From Pseudomonas sp. TTU2014-080ASC (GTDB taxonomy: Bacteria > Pseudomonadota > Gammaproteobacteria > Pseudomonadales > Pseudomonadaceae), in contig NZ_LKKK01000001.1 in NCBI RefSeq assembly GCF_001446935.1, forward strand, positions 1,054,001 through 1,118,000: 64,000 nucleotides of DNA, in the 5' to 3' direction. The notes beneath the pieces are model-generated. The model worked only from the letters and a program-made list of their open reading frames with translations, was not told the origin of the DNA and did not search any database. The first letter of the stretch is position 1, and each line of letters starts with the position of its first letter. The position numbers and the translations under genes were made by a program. This document shows, one piece after another, positions 27,173 to 36,873 of the stretch.

Positions 27173-28333
27173 ATGAATCGCTGGTTGTTATCGCTGTTAA
27201 TTTTTTCTGCATCGGTTGTGGGTCTGAGTATGGGCTCCACTTTGCCGCTCGTTTCGCTGCGCCTGCATGAAGCCGGAGCGAGCACTCTGCTGATTGGTCT
27301 GATCAGTGCCATTCCTGCTGCTGGGATGATTCTCGCCGCACTTCTGACAAAGCCTCTGACTCAACGCTTCAGTGGCCGTCATCTTTATATAGCCTGCTTT
27401 GCGGTGTGCGCGGTCAGCGTCGCTGCGCTGGAGTTGTTCCACGAATCCCTGGTATGGCTCGCTGTTTCACGCTTGTTGCTGGGCGTGGCGATGGGCATAG
27501 CTGTGATTCTGGGCGAATCCTGGGTCAATGAGCTGTGTGAAGAAAACCGCCGGGGCCAGATTGTTGCGCTGTATGCGGCCAGCTTTACCGGCTTTCAGTT
27601 GGCTGGTCCGGCACTGATCAGCCTGTTCGGCGCTCAAAGTCCGCTACTGGTGACTCTGGTCACATTGGCCAACCTTATTGCACTGATCCTAATTGCCCGT
27701 TACCTGCCCGCCCAATCGGGCGCGGAGAATGAAAGCGAACAGCGCAGTTTCTCCCTCATCGGCTTTATAAAGATCGCCCCGGCGTTGTGTATCGGTGTGC
27801 TGTTCTTTGCCTTCTTCGATGCCGTCGTGCTTTCGCTGTTTCCGGTTTACGCCAGCAGCCACGGCTATGCCCTTGGCGTTGCTGCGTTGATGGCGAGCAT
27901 TATTCTGGCTGGCGACATGGTGTTTCAGGTGCCGCTGGGTTGGCTCAGCGACCGCCTCGACCGGCGCAGTTTGCATTTGCTGTGCGGAGTGGTGACGTTG
28001 AGCATCGGCGCGGCGCTGCCGTGGCTCATCGGCCAGAGCCATTTGCTCTGGCCTGCACTGGTACTGATAGGTGCAGCAGCCGGCGGCATTTACACACTGG
28101 CGCTGGTGTTGATCGGACAGGATTTTCGCGGCAGCGATCTGGTCACCGCCAATGCCTGCGTCGGCATGCTTTGGGGTATCGGCAGCCTGAGCGGCCCGTT
28201 GCTCAGCGGTGTCCTGATGAATAGCGGTTCCCACGGCCTGCCACTGGCACTGAGTCTGGCTGCCAGCGTGTTCGTCGTGGCAGCCATATTGAGTTTGGGC
28301 GGGGCTCGAAGGATTCGCGCCAGCGCCCAATAA
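27173..28333 (+). CDS. Major facilitator superfamily transporter
   Basis: A 386-residue inner-membrane permease with about 12 hydrophobic helices. Between TM2 and TM3 is a short basic loop (TKPLTQRFSGRHLY), and a matching WLSDRLDRRSLHLL loop occurs in the second half, the MFS signature. WVNELCEENRRGQIVALYAASFTGFQLAGPAL is seen in YcaD-type and related drug/sugar MFS members. The ATG at 27173 is chosen; another in-frame ATG at 27131 lies within a palindrome and lacks a Shine-Dalgarno sequence. Substrate unknown. Confidence 0.85.
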   Translation: MNRWLLSLLIFSASVVGLSMGSTLPLVSLRLHEAGASTLLIGLISAIPAAGMILAALLTKPLTQRFSGRHLYIACFAVCAVSVAALELFHESLVWLAVSRLLLGVAMGIAVILGESWVNELCEENRRGQIVALYAASFTGFQLAGPALISLFGAQSPLLVTLVTLANLIALILIARYLPAQSGAENESEQRSFSLIGFIKIAPALCIGVLFFAFFDAVVLSLFPVYASSHGYALGVAALMASIILAGDMVFQVPLGWLSDRLDRRSLHLLCGVVTLSIGAALPWLIGQSHLLWPALVLIGAAAGGIYTLALVLIGQDFRGSDLVTANACVGMLWGIGSLSGPLLSGVLMNSGSHGLPLALSLAASVFVVAAILSLGGARRIRASAQ

Positions 28334-28334
28334 A

Positions 28335-28361
28335 ACTCAGGCCAGCCGCACTGGCCTGAGT
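28335..28361 (-). terminator. Terminator of the acyl-CoA dehydrogenase/tetR operon
   Basis: Perfect 11-base arms ACTCAGGCCAG / CTGGCCTGAGT with a 5-base loop. Read on the reverse strand it is followed by TTTATT, and it lies 7 bases past the dehydrogenase stop. It may also stop transcripts from the facing MFS gene. Confidence 0.82.
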
Positions 28362-28368
28362 GCCTGCG

Positions 28369-30018
28369 TTACAGCACAGCCGGTGTGCTACGGGCCAGAA
28401 GCGCTTCAACATCCACACCACGCTCAAGCGTGCCGTAAACCCGTGACTGGCGGGCAATGCGGCTGCCAATAAAGGCGTCAGAGACGGTGCTGTTGCCCGC
28501 CTCCAGCAGCAGCTTGGCCTGCAGCCCAACGGCCATGTCCTCGGTCAGTTGACGGGCACGGTACTGGATGTCCGAGGTATCGCTGAAGGCCTTTTTCAGT
28601 TGCTGAATGTGCCCAGCCAGGGCGCGATCGCCGTGACCATCGCCCAGCTCGTGGAACAGCGCATCGAGCACGCCCGGCTCCTTCGACAGTGCACGCAGCA
28701 CATCCAGACACTGCACGTTGCCGGAGCCTTCCCAGATCGAGTTGACCGGCGCTTCACGGTACAGGCGCGGCATGATGGTTTCTTCCACATAACCGGCCCC
28801 GCCCATGCACTCGCTGGCTTCGGCGACCATTTCCGGTGCGCGCTTGCAGATCCAGTATTTACCAACCGCCGTCACCAGACGGGCGAACTTGGCTTCCTGT
28901 TCGTCATGTGGGTTATCCAGTGCCTTGCCCATGCGCAGGGTCAGCGCCAGTGCGGCTTCGCTTTCCAATGCCAGATCAGCCAACACGTTCTGCATCAGCG
29001 GCTGCTCAGCCAGAACACGTCCGCCGACTTTGCGGTTGGCGCAGTGATGACTGGCCTGAGTCAGAGCCTGACGCATCAGCGAGCTGGAACCCATCATGCA
29101 ATCGAAACGGGTCATGGCGACCATTTCGATAATGGTCGGCACGCCACGCCCTTCTTCACCCAGCATCCAGGCCAGCGCACCACGGTATTCGATCTCACTG
29201 GAAGCGTTAGCCCAGTTACCCAGCTTGTTTTTCAGGCGCTGGATATAGAACTGATTGCGCGTTCCATCCGGACGATGGCGCGGCACGAGGAAGCACGTCA
29301 GGCCTTTTTCAGTTTGCGCCAAGGTCAGGAAGGCATCGCACATGGGCGCGGAACAGAACCACTTGTGCCCGACCAGCTCATACAGCTGCCCCGGCCCACC
29401 AACACCAACCGGATAGGCGCGCGTAGTGTTAGCACGCACGTCGGTGCCGCCCTGCTTCTCGGTCATGGCCATGCCGATAGTCACGCCGGCTTTCTGCTCC
29501 ATCGGCACGTTACGCGGGTCGTATTCGGTCGCCAGAATCTTTGGCAGCCACTTTTCTGCCACATCCGGCTGCAGCTTGATTGCAGGCACAGCTGCAAAGG
29601 TCATGGTCAGCGGGCAGCCCGAAGCGGCTTCAGCTTGGCTGTGCAGGTAACCCAAACCGGCCCGAACCACGTTCGCCCCCTGAATCGGCTGAGTCCAGGG
29701 CAGCGACGGTAAACCGTGTTCAATCGCTGCCTTCATCAGCTCGTGGTAGGCCGGATGAAAATCCACCTGATCAATGCGATTACCGTAGCGGTCATGAGTA
29801 CGCAAAGTCGGTTTGTGCTCATTGGCGAGAAAACCGGCCGCCATCAGCGGACCGCCGGCCAAGGCACCGTAAGCATTCAGACGCTCCTCGCCCCAGGCAC
29901 CGCCAAAGCGGGCAATCCACTCCTGCAAGGGCAAGTCGATGCGATACAGGTTGGCACCGTCCAGAGAAGGCACCTGATTGAACACTTCATGGGTTTCAGC
30001 GTATTGGCTGGCATTCAT
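28369..30018 (-). CDS. AidB-like acyl-CoA dehydrogenase
   Basis: A 549-residue member of the large AidB-type branch of acyl-CoA dehydrogenases. It begins MNASQYAETHEVFNQVPSLDGANLY. The FAD-region motif AMTEKQGGTDVRAN lies near residue 190, then the HKWFCSAPMCDAFL strand, and ECMGGAGYVEETIMPRLYREAPVNSIWEGSGNVQCLDVLRAL, typical of AidB. E. coli AidB belongs to the adaptive response to alkylating agents, but many homologues are uncharacterised. The ATG at 30018 overlaps the tetR stop by one base, so the pair forms an operon. Confidence 0.9.
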   Translation of the reverse strand: MNASQYAETHEVFNQVPSLDGANLYRIDLPLQEWIARFGGAWGEERLNAYGALAGGPLMAAGFLANEHKPTLRTHDRYGNRIDQVDFHPAYHELMKAAIEHGLPSLPWTQPIQGANVVRAGLGYLHSQAEAASGCPLTMTFAAVPAIKLQPDVAEKWLPKILATEYDPRNVPMEQKAGVTIGMAMTEKQGGTDVRANTTRAYPVGVGGPGQLYELVGHKWFCSAPMCDAFLTLAQTEKGLTCFLVPRHRPDGTRNQFYIQRLKNKLGNWANASSEIEYRGALAWMLGEEGRGVPTIIEMVAMTRFDCMMGSSSLMRQALTQASHHCANRKVGGRVLAEQPLMQNVLADLALESEAALALTLRMGKALDNPHDEQEAKFARLVTAVGKYWICKRAPEMVAEASECMGGAGYVEETIMPRLYREAPVNSIWEGSGNVQCLDVLRALSKEPGVLDALFHELGDGHGDRALAGHIQQLKKAFSDTSDIQYRARQLTEDMAVGLQAKLLLEAGNSTVSDAFIGSRIARQSRVYGTLERGVDVEALLARSTPAVL

Positions 30019-30656
30019 CACTGAGCTTCCTTGGCGCCGACGGCGCGCAGACAAAAGGTGACAAGGGCCTGGCTGACCTCCTCCAGGCTTGGGGTGGGAT
30101 AACCGGCCTCACGTACCGCACGGGCCTGAGGCGACAACGGCCCGACCAATGCTTCAGCAATGGCACCGACCAGACAGGCCGAAACAAGGTTGACCGGTTG
30201 GGCGCAGAATGCGCCTTGCTCCAGTCCTTCTTGCAGCAGCTGAGCAAACAGACCGGCGTAGGCTTCACGAAAACGCAGGCGCTGCTCATCTACCTCCGGC
30301 TCAACCGGTTCGGCAATCAGAGCAAAGGCCAATTGGCGACTGTTCCAAGCCCGCGCAGCAAAGCGCTCCACGCCCTGGCGCAGACGCAGGGACGGGTCGC
30401 CCGATGCAGCGATTACTGATTTAAGGGCATCCACCTCTCTCTGACTGGCCACCGCAAAGACGGTCGCGGCCAGGCTGCCCTTACCGGCAAAGTGGCGATA
30501 CAGGCTGCCGGTGGCGATCCCCACCTCTTCAGCCAACGCCTGCATGGTCAACGCCGCAAATCCATCTTCAGCAACGCGCTCCAGCGCACAGGCGATGATG
30601 CGCTCACGAAGAGCCTGATCGCGGTCGATACGGACAGCTGTGGTGCGGTACGCCAT
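30018..30656 (-). CDS. TetR/AcrR family transcriptional regulator
   Basis: A 212-residue one-component regulator. The N-terminal helix-turn-helix is within LRERIIACALERVAEDGFAALTMQALAEEVGIATGSLYRHFAGKGSL (residues ~13-60); the rest is a helical ligand domain. It is first in an operon with the AidB-like dehydrogenase. Two operator-like palindromes lie just upstream, so autorepression relieved by an acyl-type ligand is a reasonable inference. Confidence 0.92.
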   Translation of the reverse strand: MAYRTTAVRIDRDQALRERIIACALERVAEDGFAALTMQALAEEVGIATGSLYRHFAGKGSLAATVFAVASQREVDALKSVIAASGDPSLRLRQGVERFAARAWNSRQLAFALIAEPVEPEVDEQRLRFREAYAGLFAQLLQEGLEQGAFCAQPVNLVSACLVGAIAEALVGPLSPQARAVREAGYPTPSLEEVSQALVTFCLRAVGAKEAQ

Positions 30657-30660
30657 AGTC

Positions 30661-30700
30661 TGAACCCTGATTCATTCTTTAATCAGTGAATCAGGATTCA
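30661..30700. promoter_or_regulatory. Paired operator-like palindromes upstream of tetR
   Basis: TGAACCCTGATTCA (30661-30674) and TGAATCAGGATTCA (30687-30700) are 14-base palindromes. The second is perfect outside its two central bases; the first, read in reverse complement, differs from it at one base. Their centres are 26 bases apart. They begin 4 bases upstream of the tetR start codon, matching a TetR-type autorepressor binding as two dimers. Confidence 0.75.
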
Positions 30701-30768
30701 TATCTTGCTAAAAGGGTGATTCCGGGCAGAAATAGCGTCGTTTCGGCCAGCTGACGATGGGGCGACAC

Positions 30769-33156
30769 TCAACCAGATCGGCTCAAAACCCAGTCATTCA
30801 AGCTGCTACGCAACTGTTCAAAACGCACGGGTTTGATCAGATAGTCGCTCATCCCTGCTGCCACATAGCGCGCGCGACTATCGCGGCTTTCATGGCTAGT
30901 CAGGGCCAACACCGGCAGCATTTCACAGCCGGGTATCTGGCGCAGCATACGGCAGGTGGCAAAGCCGTCCATACTGGGCATCTGCACGTCCAGTAATACC
31001 GCGTCGATCCGCCCACTGCTTAACATCTGCAGGGCCTGCTCACCACTCTCTGCGCAGAGCACCTGGTAACCAAGACGCAGCAACATCCCCCGCAACAGCA
31101 GGCGGTTCACAGGATTAGCCTTCACCAGCAAGACGGTGCAATCTTGCGGTTGCCTCAGCACCGGCCCGCTATTTTTCGAAGCCGCAACTGCCTCAACCTT
31201 CTTGGGCACCACAAGATTGGGCAGGGTGATGACAAAACGACTACCCTGCCCCGGTCTCGAGTCATGGCTCAACTTGCCCCCGATCAGCATGACCAGTTGC
31301 CTGCAGATAGCCAGACCGATTCCCAGGCCTCCGTATGCTCTGGAGTTGGAACCATCCAGTTGCTGAAAGCGCTGATACAGCTTGTCTTGCCCATCGACCT
31401 CAAAGCCGACGCCACTGTCAGTCACTTCAATCAACAGCGGTACTGCCGCAGCATCGCCGGGCCCTGCCCCGAAGCTCAGATGGACCCAGCCGCTGTGGGT
31501 GAATTTCAGGGCGTTATCCAGCAGGCAATTGACGCTTTGCACAATCATGCTGGCATCACCTTCGAACAGATCAGGCAAGTCTTCATCCACGCTCACCGTG
31601 AAATCCAATCCCTTCTCGCTGGCCCGCTGCTGATAGTTCAGCCTAAGCCCCTCAGCCAAACCGCGCAGACTAAATGGCTCATGGCGGGGGTAACGGCGAC
31701 CTGCCTGTAGTTCTGTCAGGTGAAGAATGTCATTCACCATCCCCATCATGCTCTTGGCCGAGGTAGAAGCGGTTCGGTGGTACTGAGCCAGCTCTGGTTC
31801 CATTGGCTCGGTCTGCATCAGCTCGAGCGATCCCAGAACGCCGACCATAGGCGTGCGCAGTTCGTGAGTGACGGTAGACAGAAACTGGTCCTTGAGAATG
31901 TTGTTATCAGCCAGCTCGCGGTTCAGCGCTTCGAGCTTGATGCTGGTCTCCTGAAGAATGCGCGCCCGCTCTTCCTTCATCCCGTTAATGCGGTCAGCCA
32001 GCGCCAGCGACAGCAGACTGACCTCCAGAACACAACCAATCTGACTGGAGTTCATCGTCAATATATTGGAGGGAACCACACCGATCCCCATCAGAGCACT
32101 GACCAGCGAGCCAATCAGCATCGCCGTCCAGGCAATGATGAAATAGCGCGCAACACGCATGCCCTTGAGCCAGGCCATAACACCGCAGATAAACCCTGTG
32201 ATCGTGCAGATAAGTGTCAGGTAAGTGGCCAGCAGCATCGGCAAACGATAGTCCGCCACCAAGCTCATCAGCATGATGATGGCTGATACCGTCATCATGA
32301 AAATCAGAAAGCGGTCCATCCATATGCTGTGCTCAGACATATGCAGGAATTTGCGCACGAACTGAGCCCCGAACAGACAGGAAGAGGCGATCCAGAACGG
32401 CATGGACATATTGACCCAGGCCGGGCTTTCCGGCCACAACAGCTCTGTGGAAAGCCCCTTCAGCGTCATCAGATACAAACCGAAAGACGAAATATAAAGG
32501 ATGTAATAGAGGTAGCTGATGTCCCGCACACTGATAAAGATGAACAGGTTGTATACCGTCATCACCACCAATATTCCAAAGAACCCACCCAGCAGATAGT
32601 GCCAGACTGGCAGTTCCTCCAGATATGCCTTGGGCGACCATAGATTAAGCGGAACTAACAAAACCCCTTGGGTTTGAATGCGCAGGTAAACGGTCTGAGT
32701 GCGGCCGGGCTCCAGCTGCAATTCAAAGACATAGTTGCCACGTTTTATGTTCCGGCTGGAGTACGGCAGCGTATCGCCGGTTTGCTCCCTGAGACGGAAA
32801 TGTCCGTCAGCATCCGCCATATAAAGGCGCACATCATCCAGTGGCGGATAACTCAGCACCAACCACCAGGGGTGAGTTTGCCCAGCCCCAGTCGGCTGAT
32901 ATTCCAAATCAACCCTGACCCAAAAAACCGATGATGACAGGCCCGCATTCAAGGTCTGTACGGGATGTCGGCGAAACTGCCTCTGCATCGTACTGGACGT
33001 TACATCCTCGATCGTGGTGTCACCCCGCACATCTTCGAACACCATCATCTTCTGCCCCAGAGGCAATACACGCGTGGTCTCGTCAAAGACCACGGCCTGC
33101 GCCCAGACTGGCAACATCAAAAGAAGGCAAAGGACGATATAAGGCATACAACGCAT
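30769..33156 (-). CDS. ladS: Hybrid sensor histidine kinase LadS
   Basis: 795 residues, the LadS length and architecture. Signal peptide (1-~21), periplasmic 7TMR-DISMED2 sensor (~30-175), seven transmembrane helices (~185-390), HisKA with phosphoacceptor His431 in HELRTP, HATPase_c with N-box LLDNALKF (~546-553) and G-boxes DSGVGF and GGLGIGLAI, then a receiver domain (~673-790) with phospho-acceptor Asp723. In P. aeruginosa LadS signals to GacS/GacA and raises RsmY/RsmZ. The neighbour thiD matches the PAO1 ladS locus. The receiver reads LLVKANPVN where an acidic pair is expected. Confidence 0.92.
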   Translation of the reverse strand: MRCMPYIVLCLLLMLPVWAQAVVFDETTRVLPLGQKMMVFEDVRGDTTIEDVTSSTMQRQFRRHPVQTLNAGLSSSVFWVRVDLEYQPTGAGQTHPWWLVLSYPPLDDVRLYMADADGHFRLREQTGDTLPYSSRNIKRGNYVFELQLEPGRTQTVYLRIQTQGVLLVPLNLWSPKAYLEELPVWHYLLGGFFGILVVMTVYNLFIFISVRDISYLYYILYISSFGLYLMTLKGLSTELLWPESPAWVNMSMPFWIASSCLFGAQFVRKFLHMSEHSIWMDRFLIFMMTVSAIIMLMSLVADYRLPMLLATYLTLICTITGFICGVMAWLKGMRVARYFIIAWTAMLIGSLVSALMGIGVVPSNILTMNSSQIGCVLEVSLLSLALADRINGMKEERARILQETSIKLEALNRELADNNILKDQFLSTVTHELRTPMVGVLGSLELMQTEPMEPELAQYHRTASTSAKSMMGMVNDILHLTELQAGRRYPRHEPFSLRGLAEGLRLNYQQRASEKGLDFTVSVDEDLPDLFEGDASMIVQSVNCLLDNALKFTHSGWVHLSFGAGPGDAAAVPLLIEVTDSGVGFEVDGQDKLYQRFQQLDGSNSRAYGGLGIGLAICRQLVMLIGGKLSHDSRPGQGSRFVITLPNLVVPKKVEAVAASKNSGPVLRQPQDCTVLLVKANPVNRLLLRGMLLRLGYQVLCAESGEQALQMLSSGRIDAVLLDVQMPSMDGFATCRMLRQIPGCEMLPVLALTSHESRDSRARYVAAGMSDYLIKPVRFEQLRSSLNDWVLSRSG

Positions 33157-33365
33157 TCTGTTCTTGTAGTCGTACGGAAGTAATAAGTTCCGAGTTCAAA
33201 GGACTCTAGCACAGGCTGAAACAGGAACCATGCAGTCACGTAAACAGGTCCTCAATGCTGATTTGTTTTATAGTGCCGAGCCGTCCGCTGCCACATTTTT
33301 GATACGTTCGTTTTAGTCCCAGTCAGCGGCCAGTTCCACACGGTTTGGTGGTAAGCTCGCCTCCC

Positions 33366-34160
33366 ATGAAAACACCTACTTCTCGCCCTGTAGTTCTCTG
33401 CTTGTCCGGTCACGACCCCATTGGCGGTGCTGGCCTGCAGGCAGATATCGAAGCCCTTCTGGCTCAAGGCTGTCATGCCGCACCGGCTGTAACTGCCCTG
33501 ACCGTTCAGGACACCGTCAACGTCTCCGACTTCCGCGTACTCGACCGCGACTGGGTGCTGGCCCAGGCCAACGCGATCATCGATGACGTCCAGGTTGAGG
33601 CGGTCAAACTCGGCATGCTGGGTTCGGTCGAGATGGTCGACACCGTCCTTGAGATCATGCAGCGCTTGCCCGGTGTGCCGCTGGTATGCGATCCGGTCCT
33701 GCGCGCAGGCGGCGGTGGTGCACTGGGTAAAGATGAGGTCGGCTTCGCGATGCGTGAGCGGCTGTTCGCAGCCTCGACGATAGCCACCCCTAATCTGCCC
33801 GAAGCCCGCATCCTGGCAGATCTGCCCGATGGCAGCGCCGATGAGTGTGCAGAAAAACTGCTGCCCTACATTCGTCACCTGCTGATAACCGGCGGCCATG
33901 GCGATGAGCAAGAAGTGCACAACCGCTTATACAGCCGTGACGGCAGCCTGCACACCTTCATTTGTCAGCGCCTGCCCGGCAGTTATCACGGTTCAGGCTG
34001 CACACTGGCCAGTACACTCGCCGGTCGGCTGGCCCTTGGGCAGGAGTTGGTCAGTGCTGTCGAGTTCGCCCTGGACTACACTTGGCGCACATTGCGCGAT
34101 GCCGAACAACCCGGACACGGCCAGTACATCCCTCGCCGTTTGCCTCTGGACTTCAGCTAA
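33366..34160 (+). CDS. thiD: Bifunctional hydroxymethylpyrimidine kinase/phosphomethylpyrimidine kinase
   Basis: A 264-residue ribokinase-fold enzyme that phosphorylates HMP and HMP-P for thiamine pyrophosphate synthesis. [18 protein letters not shown] at the N-terminus and [23 protein letters not shown], with the GxGC anion hole, near the C-terminus are diagnostic. The ATG at 33366 gives the family start; a TTG seven codons earlier is unlikely. First of the thiD-thiE-hemL group, divergent from ladS. Confidence 0.94.
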   Translation: MKTPTSRPVVLCLSGHDPIGGAGLQADIEALLAQGCHAAPAVTALTVQDTVNVSDFRVLDRDWVLAQANAIIDDVQVEAVKLGMLGSVEMVDTVLEIMQRLPGVPLVCDPVLRAGGGGALGKDEVGFAMRERLFAASTIATPNLPEARILADLPDGSADECAEKLLPYIRHLLITGGHGDEQEVHNRLYSRDGSLHTFICQRLPGSYHGSGCTLASTLAGRLALGQELVSAVEFALDYTWRTLRDAEQPGHGQYIPRRLPLDFS

Positions 34161-34174
34161 AAGGAATCGCTGCA

Positions 34175-34801
34175 ATGAAATTGCGTGGCCTTTACGCCAT
34201 CACCGATACCCAGCTCCTGAGCGGCCGCCTGATCCCCTACGTTGAAGCTGCCCTGAAAGGCGGCGCGCGCCTGCTGCAGTACCGTGACAAGAGCAGCGAA
34301 GATGCCCGCCGCCTGCGCGAGGCCGAAACTTTGCGCGAATTGTGCGAGCGGTACGGTGCCAAACTGATCATCAATGACGACGCCGAACTGGCTGCGCGTC
34401 TTGGCGTCGGCCTGCATCTGGGCCAGGGCGACGGCTCGCTCTCGGTCGCCCGCGCCCTGCTCGGCCGCCAAGCGATTATCGGCAGTACTTGCCACAGCCA
34501 GATGGAGCTGGCCGATGCAGCCGTACAGGAAGGTGCAAACTACGTCGCCTTCGGCCGCTTCTTTAACTCCAACACCAAACCCGGCGCACCTTCAGCCAGC
34601 CTTGAGTTGCTGGATGAGGCCCGCGCCCGCCTGTCACTGCCCATTGTGGCCATTGGCGGCGTAACCCTGGAGAACGCACCACAGCTGATCGCCCACGGCG
34701 CCAGCATGCTGGCAGTGGTCCAGGGCCTGTTTGCGGCCGACACAGCGGCCGAGGTGGAACGCCGCGCCGAAGCGTTCAGCCAACTATTTGCCACCCATTA
34801 A
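34175..34801 (+). CDS. thiE: Thiamine-phosphate synthase
   Basis: A 208-residue TIM-barrel enzyme joining HMP-PP and the thiazole phosphate to give thiamine phosphate. [49 protein letters not shown] (Mg/pyrophosphate-binding Asp) and [16 protein letters not shown] are family motifs. An AAGGAA precedes the ATG, 14 bases after thiD. A longer in-frame reading lies within thiD and is not supported. Confidence 0.94.
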   Translation: MKLRGLYAITDTQLLSGRLIPYVEAALKGGARLLQYRDKSSEDARRLREAETLRELCERYGAKLIINDDAELAARLGVGLHLGQGDGSLSVARALLGRQAIIGSTCHSQMELADAAVQEGANYVAFGRFFNSNTKPGAPSASLELLDEARARLSLPIVAIGGVTLENAPQLIAHGASMLAVVQGLFAADTAAEVERRAEAFSQLFATH

Positions 34802-34845
34802 TATTTTCCGGGCCAATGCCCAACCTGATAGTGCGAGGCTCTGCC

Positions 34846-36135
34846 ATGTCCCGTTCCGAAATGCTTTTCAACAACGCCCAGATGCACATTCCAGGCGGTG
34901 TTAACTCGCCAGTCCGCGCCTTCCGCAGCGTGGGCGGCACCCCACTGTTCCTCAAGCACGCCGAAGGCGCTTATGTGATCGACGAAGACAACAAGCGCTA
35001 CGTTGACTACGTCGGCTCCTGGGGCCCAATGATTCTCGGCCACAGCCACCCGGACGTATTGGAAGCGGTGCGCCAGCAACTGCAGCACGGCCTGTCCTAC
35101 GGTGCGCCTACGGCCATGGAGACTGAGATGGCTGACTTGGTCTGCAGCCTCGTACCCTCCATGGAAATGGTACGCATGGTCAGCTCCGGTACCGAAGCCA
35201 CCATGAGCGCCATCCGCCTGGCCCGTGGCTACACCGGCCGCGACAACATCATCAAGTTTGAAGGCTGCTACCACGGTCACTCCGACAGCCTGCTGGTTAA
35301 AGCCGGCTCCGGCCTTCTGACCCAAGGCGTGCCAAGCTCTGCCGGTGTTCCGGCAAGCTTCGCCCAGCACACCCTGACCCTGCCGTTCAACGATCTGGCA
35401 GCCGTTGAAAAGATGCTCAGCGAAGTGGGCAGCACCGTCGCCTGTATCATCGTTGAACCGGTCGCCGGCAACATGAACTGCGTACCGCCAGCTCCGGGCT
35501 TCCTACAAGGTCTGCGCGAACAGTGCGACAAACACGGCGTGGTGCTGATCTTTGACGAAGTCATGACCGGCTTCCGTGTTGCCCTGGGTGGCGCTCAGGC
35601 GCACTACGGCGTCGTCCCGGATCTGAGCACTTTCGGCAAGATCATCGGCGGCGGCATGCCGGTGGGCTGCTTTGGCGGCAAGCGCAAGATCATGGAATGC
35701 ATCGCCCCGCTGGGCACTGTTTACCAAGCCGGTACGCTTTCAGGTAACCCGCTGGCTATGGCCGCTGGCCTGACCACCTTGAACCTGATCAAACGCCCGG
35801 GCTTCCACGCTGCTCTGACCGACTACACCGAGCGCATGCTCAAAGGCCTCCAAGAGCGCGCCGACGCCGCAGGCATCCCGTTCGTAACCACCCAGGCCGG
35901 TGGCATGTTCGGCCTTTACTTCAGCGCGGCAGATGACATCGTCACCTTCGACGACGTAATGGCCAGCGACGTAGAACGCTTCAAACGCTTCTTCCACCTG
36001 ATGCTGGACGGCGGCGTTTACCTGGCACCGAGCGCATTCGAGGCGGGCTTCACCTCCATCGCCCACGGCGACGAAGAACTGAAGATCACCTTAGACGCCG
36101 CTGAGCGTGCCTTCGCCGAGCTGAAGAAAGCCTGA
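34846..36135 (+). CDS. hemL: Glutamate-1-semialdehyde 2,1-aminomutase
   Basis: A 429-residue PLP enzyme converting glutamate-1-semialdehyde to 5-aminolevulinate, the first tetrapyrrole precursor. [12 protein letters not shown] near the N-terminus, [40 protein letters not shown], and the PLP-lysine segment [14 protein letters not shown] near residue 266 are diagnostic. The ATG at 34846 follows GAGG. The next gene starts within its stop codon. Confidence 0.96.
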   Translation: MSRSEMLFNNAQMHIPGGVNSPVRAFRSVGGTPLFLKHAEGAYVIDEDNKRYVDYVGSWGPMILGHSHPDVLEAVRQQLQHGLSYGAPTAMETEMADLVCSLVPSMEMVRMVSSGTEATMSAIRLARGYTGRDNIIKFEGCYHGHSDSLLVKAGSGLLTQGVPSSAGVPASFAQHTLTLPFNDLAAVEKMLSEVGSTVACIIVEPVAGNMNCVPPAPGFLQGLREQCDKHGVVLIFDEVMTGFRVALGGAQAHYGVVPDLSTFGKIIGGGMPVGCFGGKRKIMECIAPLGTVYQAGTLSGNPLAMAAGLTTLNLIKRPGFHAALTDYTERMLKGLQERADAAGIPFVTTQAGGMFGLYFSAADDIVTFDDVMASDVERFKRFFHLMLDGGVYLAPSAFEAGFTSIAHGDEELKITLDAAERAFAELKKA

Positions 36136-36779
36136 TGCAATACAGCACCGCGCTGACTGACGCGATCCTCGCCCTCGCCTGCTTCGCCTGCACCTTTGCC
36201 ATCAGCAAGGTGCGCAAGAGCCAGAGCGAGGCGCTTCAGGCTGCGCTGTTCTGCGCCCTGCTCGGTTTCCTGCTGCCCGCAGTAGCCGCCAGTGCCGGGG
36301 TCATCCATTTTGGCTTTGACCCCGCCGCCCAGGCAGCCCACGCCTGGCTGACCCAGGCCAGCACCTTCCTCGGTTTTCCTTTGCTGGGAGCCGCGGCGCT
36401 CTCCATCAGCATGGGCTGGAACTGGAGCCGAGCCAATTGGGGCCGCCTATTGCTGGGCTTATGCGCGTTTTTCGAGCTGTTCCGGCAGATGGATCACCTC
36501 GACGACTACCGTCTGGCCATCAGCCTCGGTACCTTGCTGATGATTCTTGTGGCGGGGCTGAGACAGTGGCCAAACCGGCAGAGCCTGATTCCCGCAGTTG
36601 CGGCAGTCGCCCTGTTTGCTATTGCAGGACTGGCAGTGGGCACTCACGGACTGATGGGCGCGGTACACCGCGTCGACCTGTTCCACATCCTCCTGAGCAT
36701 TGCCTATCCACTGCTACTCTGGCTACTAACGAGTCTGACAGGCAGACTGGCCAAGCACAGATCAGAAGAAAACCGGTAA
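36135..36779 (+). CDS. Integral-membrane protein of unknown function
   Basis: 214 residues with roughly seven hydrophobic helices (ALTDAILALACFACTFAIS, ALFCALLGFLLPAVAASAGVI, FLGFPLLGAAALSISMGW, LLLGLCAFFELF, AISLGTLLMILVAGL, PAVAAVALFAIAGLAVG, HILLSIAYPLLLWLLT). No enzymatic motif is visible. It overlaps the hemL stop by one base (TGATG), so it is translationally coupled. A conserved gene occupies this position in PAO1. A link to haem or thiamine metabolism is only suggested by position. Confidence 0.7.
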   Translation: MQYSTALTDAILALACFACTFAISKVRKSQSEALQAALFCALLGFLLPAVAASAGVIHFGFDPAAQAAHAWLTQASTFLGFPLLGAAALSISMGWNWSRANWGRLLLGLCAFFELFRQMDHLDDYRLAISLGTLLMILVAGLRQWPNRQSLIPAVAAVALFAIAGLAVGTHGLMGAVHRVDLFHILLSIAYPLLLWLLTSLTGRLAKHRSEENR

Positions 36780-36819
36780 AGGCTTTGAAAGAACAACAAG
36801 GCTTATTTCATAATGCGTC

Positions 36820-36841
36820 AGACCCGCTCGCCGGGTCTTTC
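36820..36841 (+). terminator. Terminator after the thiD-thiE-hemL operon
   Basis: AGACCCG / CGGGTCT, 7-base arms around CTCGC, followed by TTT, 41 bases past the membrane-protein stop. Confidence 0.65.
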
Positions 36842-36873
36842 GCCTGTACTGCTCCAGAGGTAAACGGATTTTC

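Noticed and set aside
28549..29712. 387-codon + strand frame opposite the AidB-like dehydrogenase
   Set aside because: Antisense to a gene with clear acyl-CoA dehydrogenase motifs; no recognisable domain.
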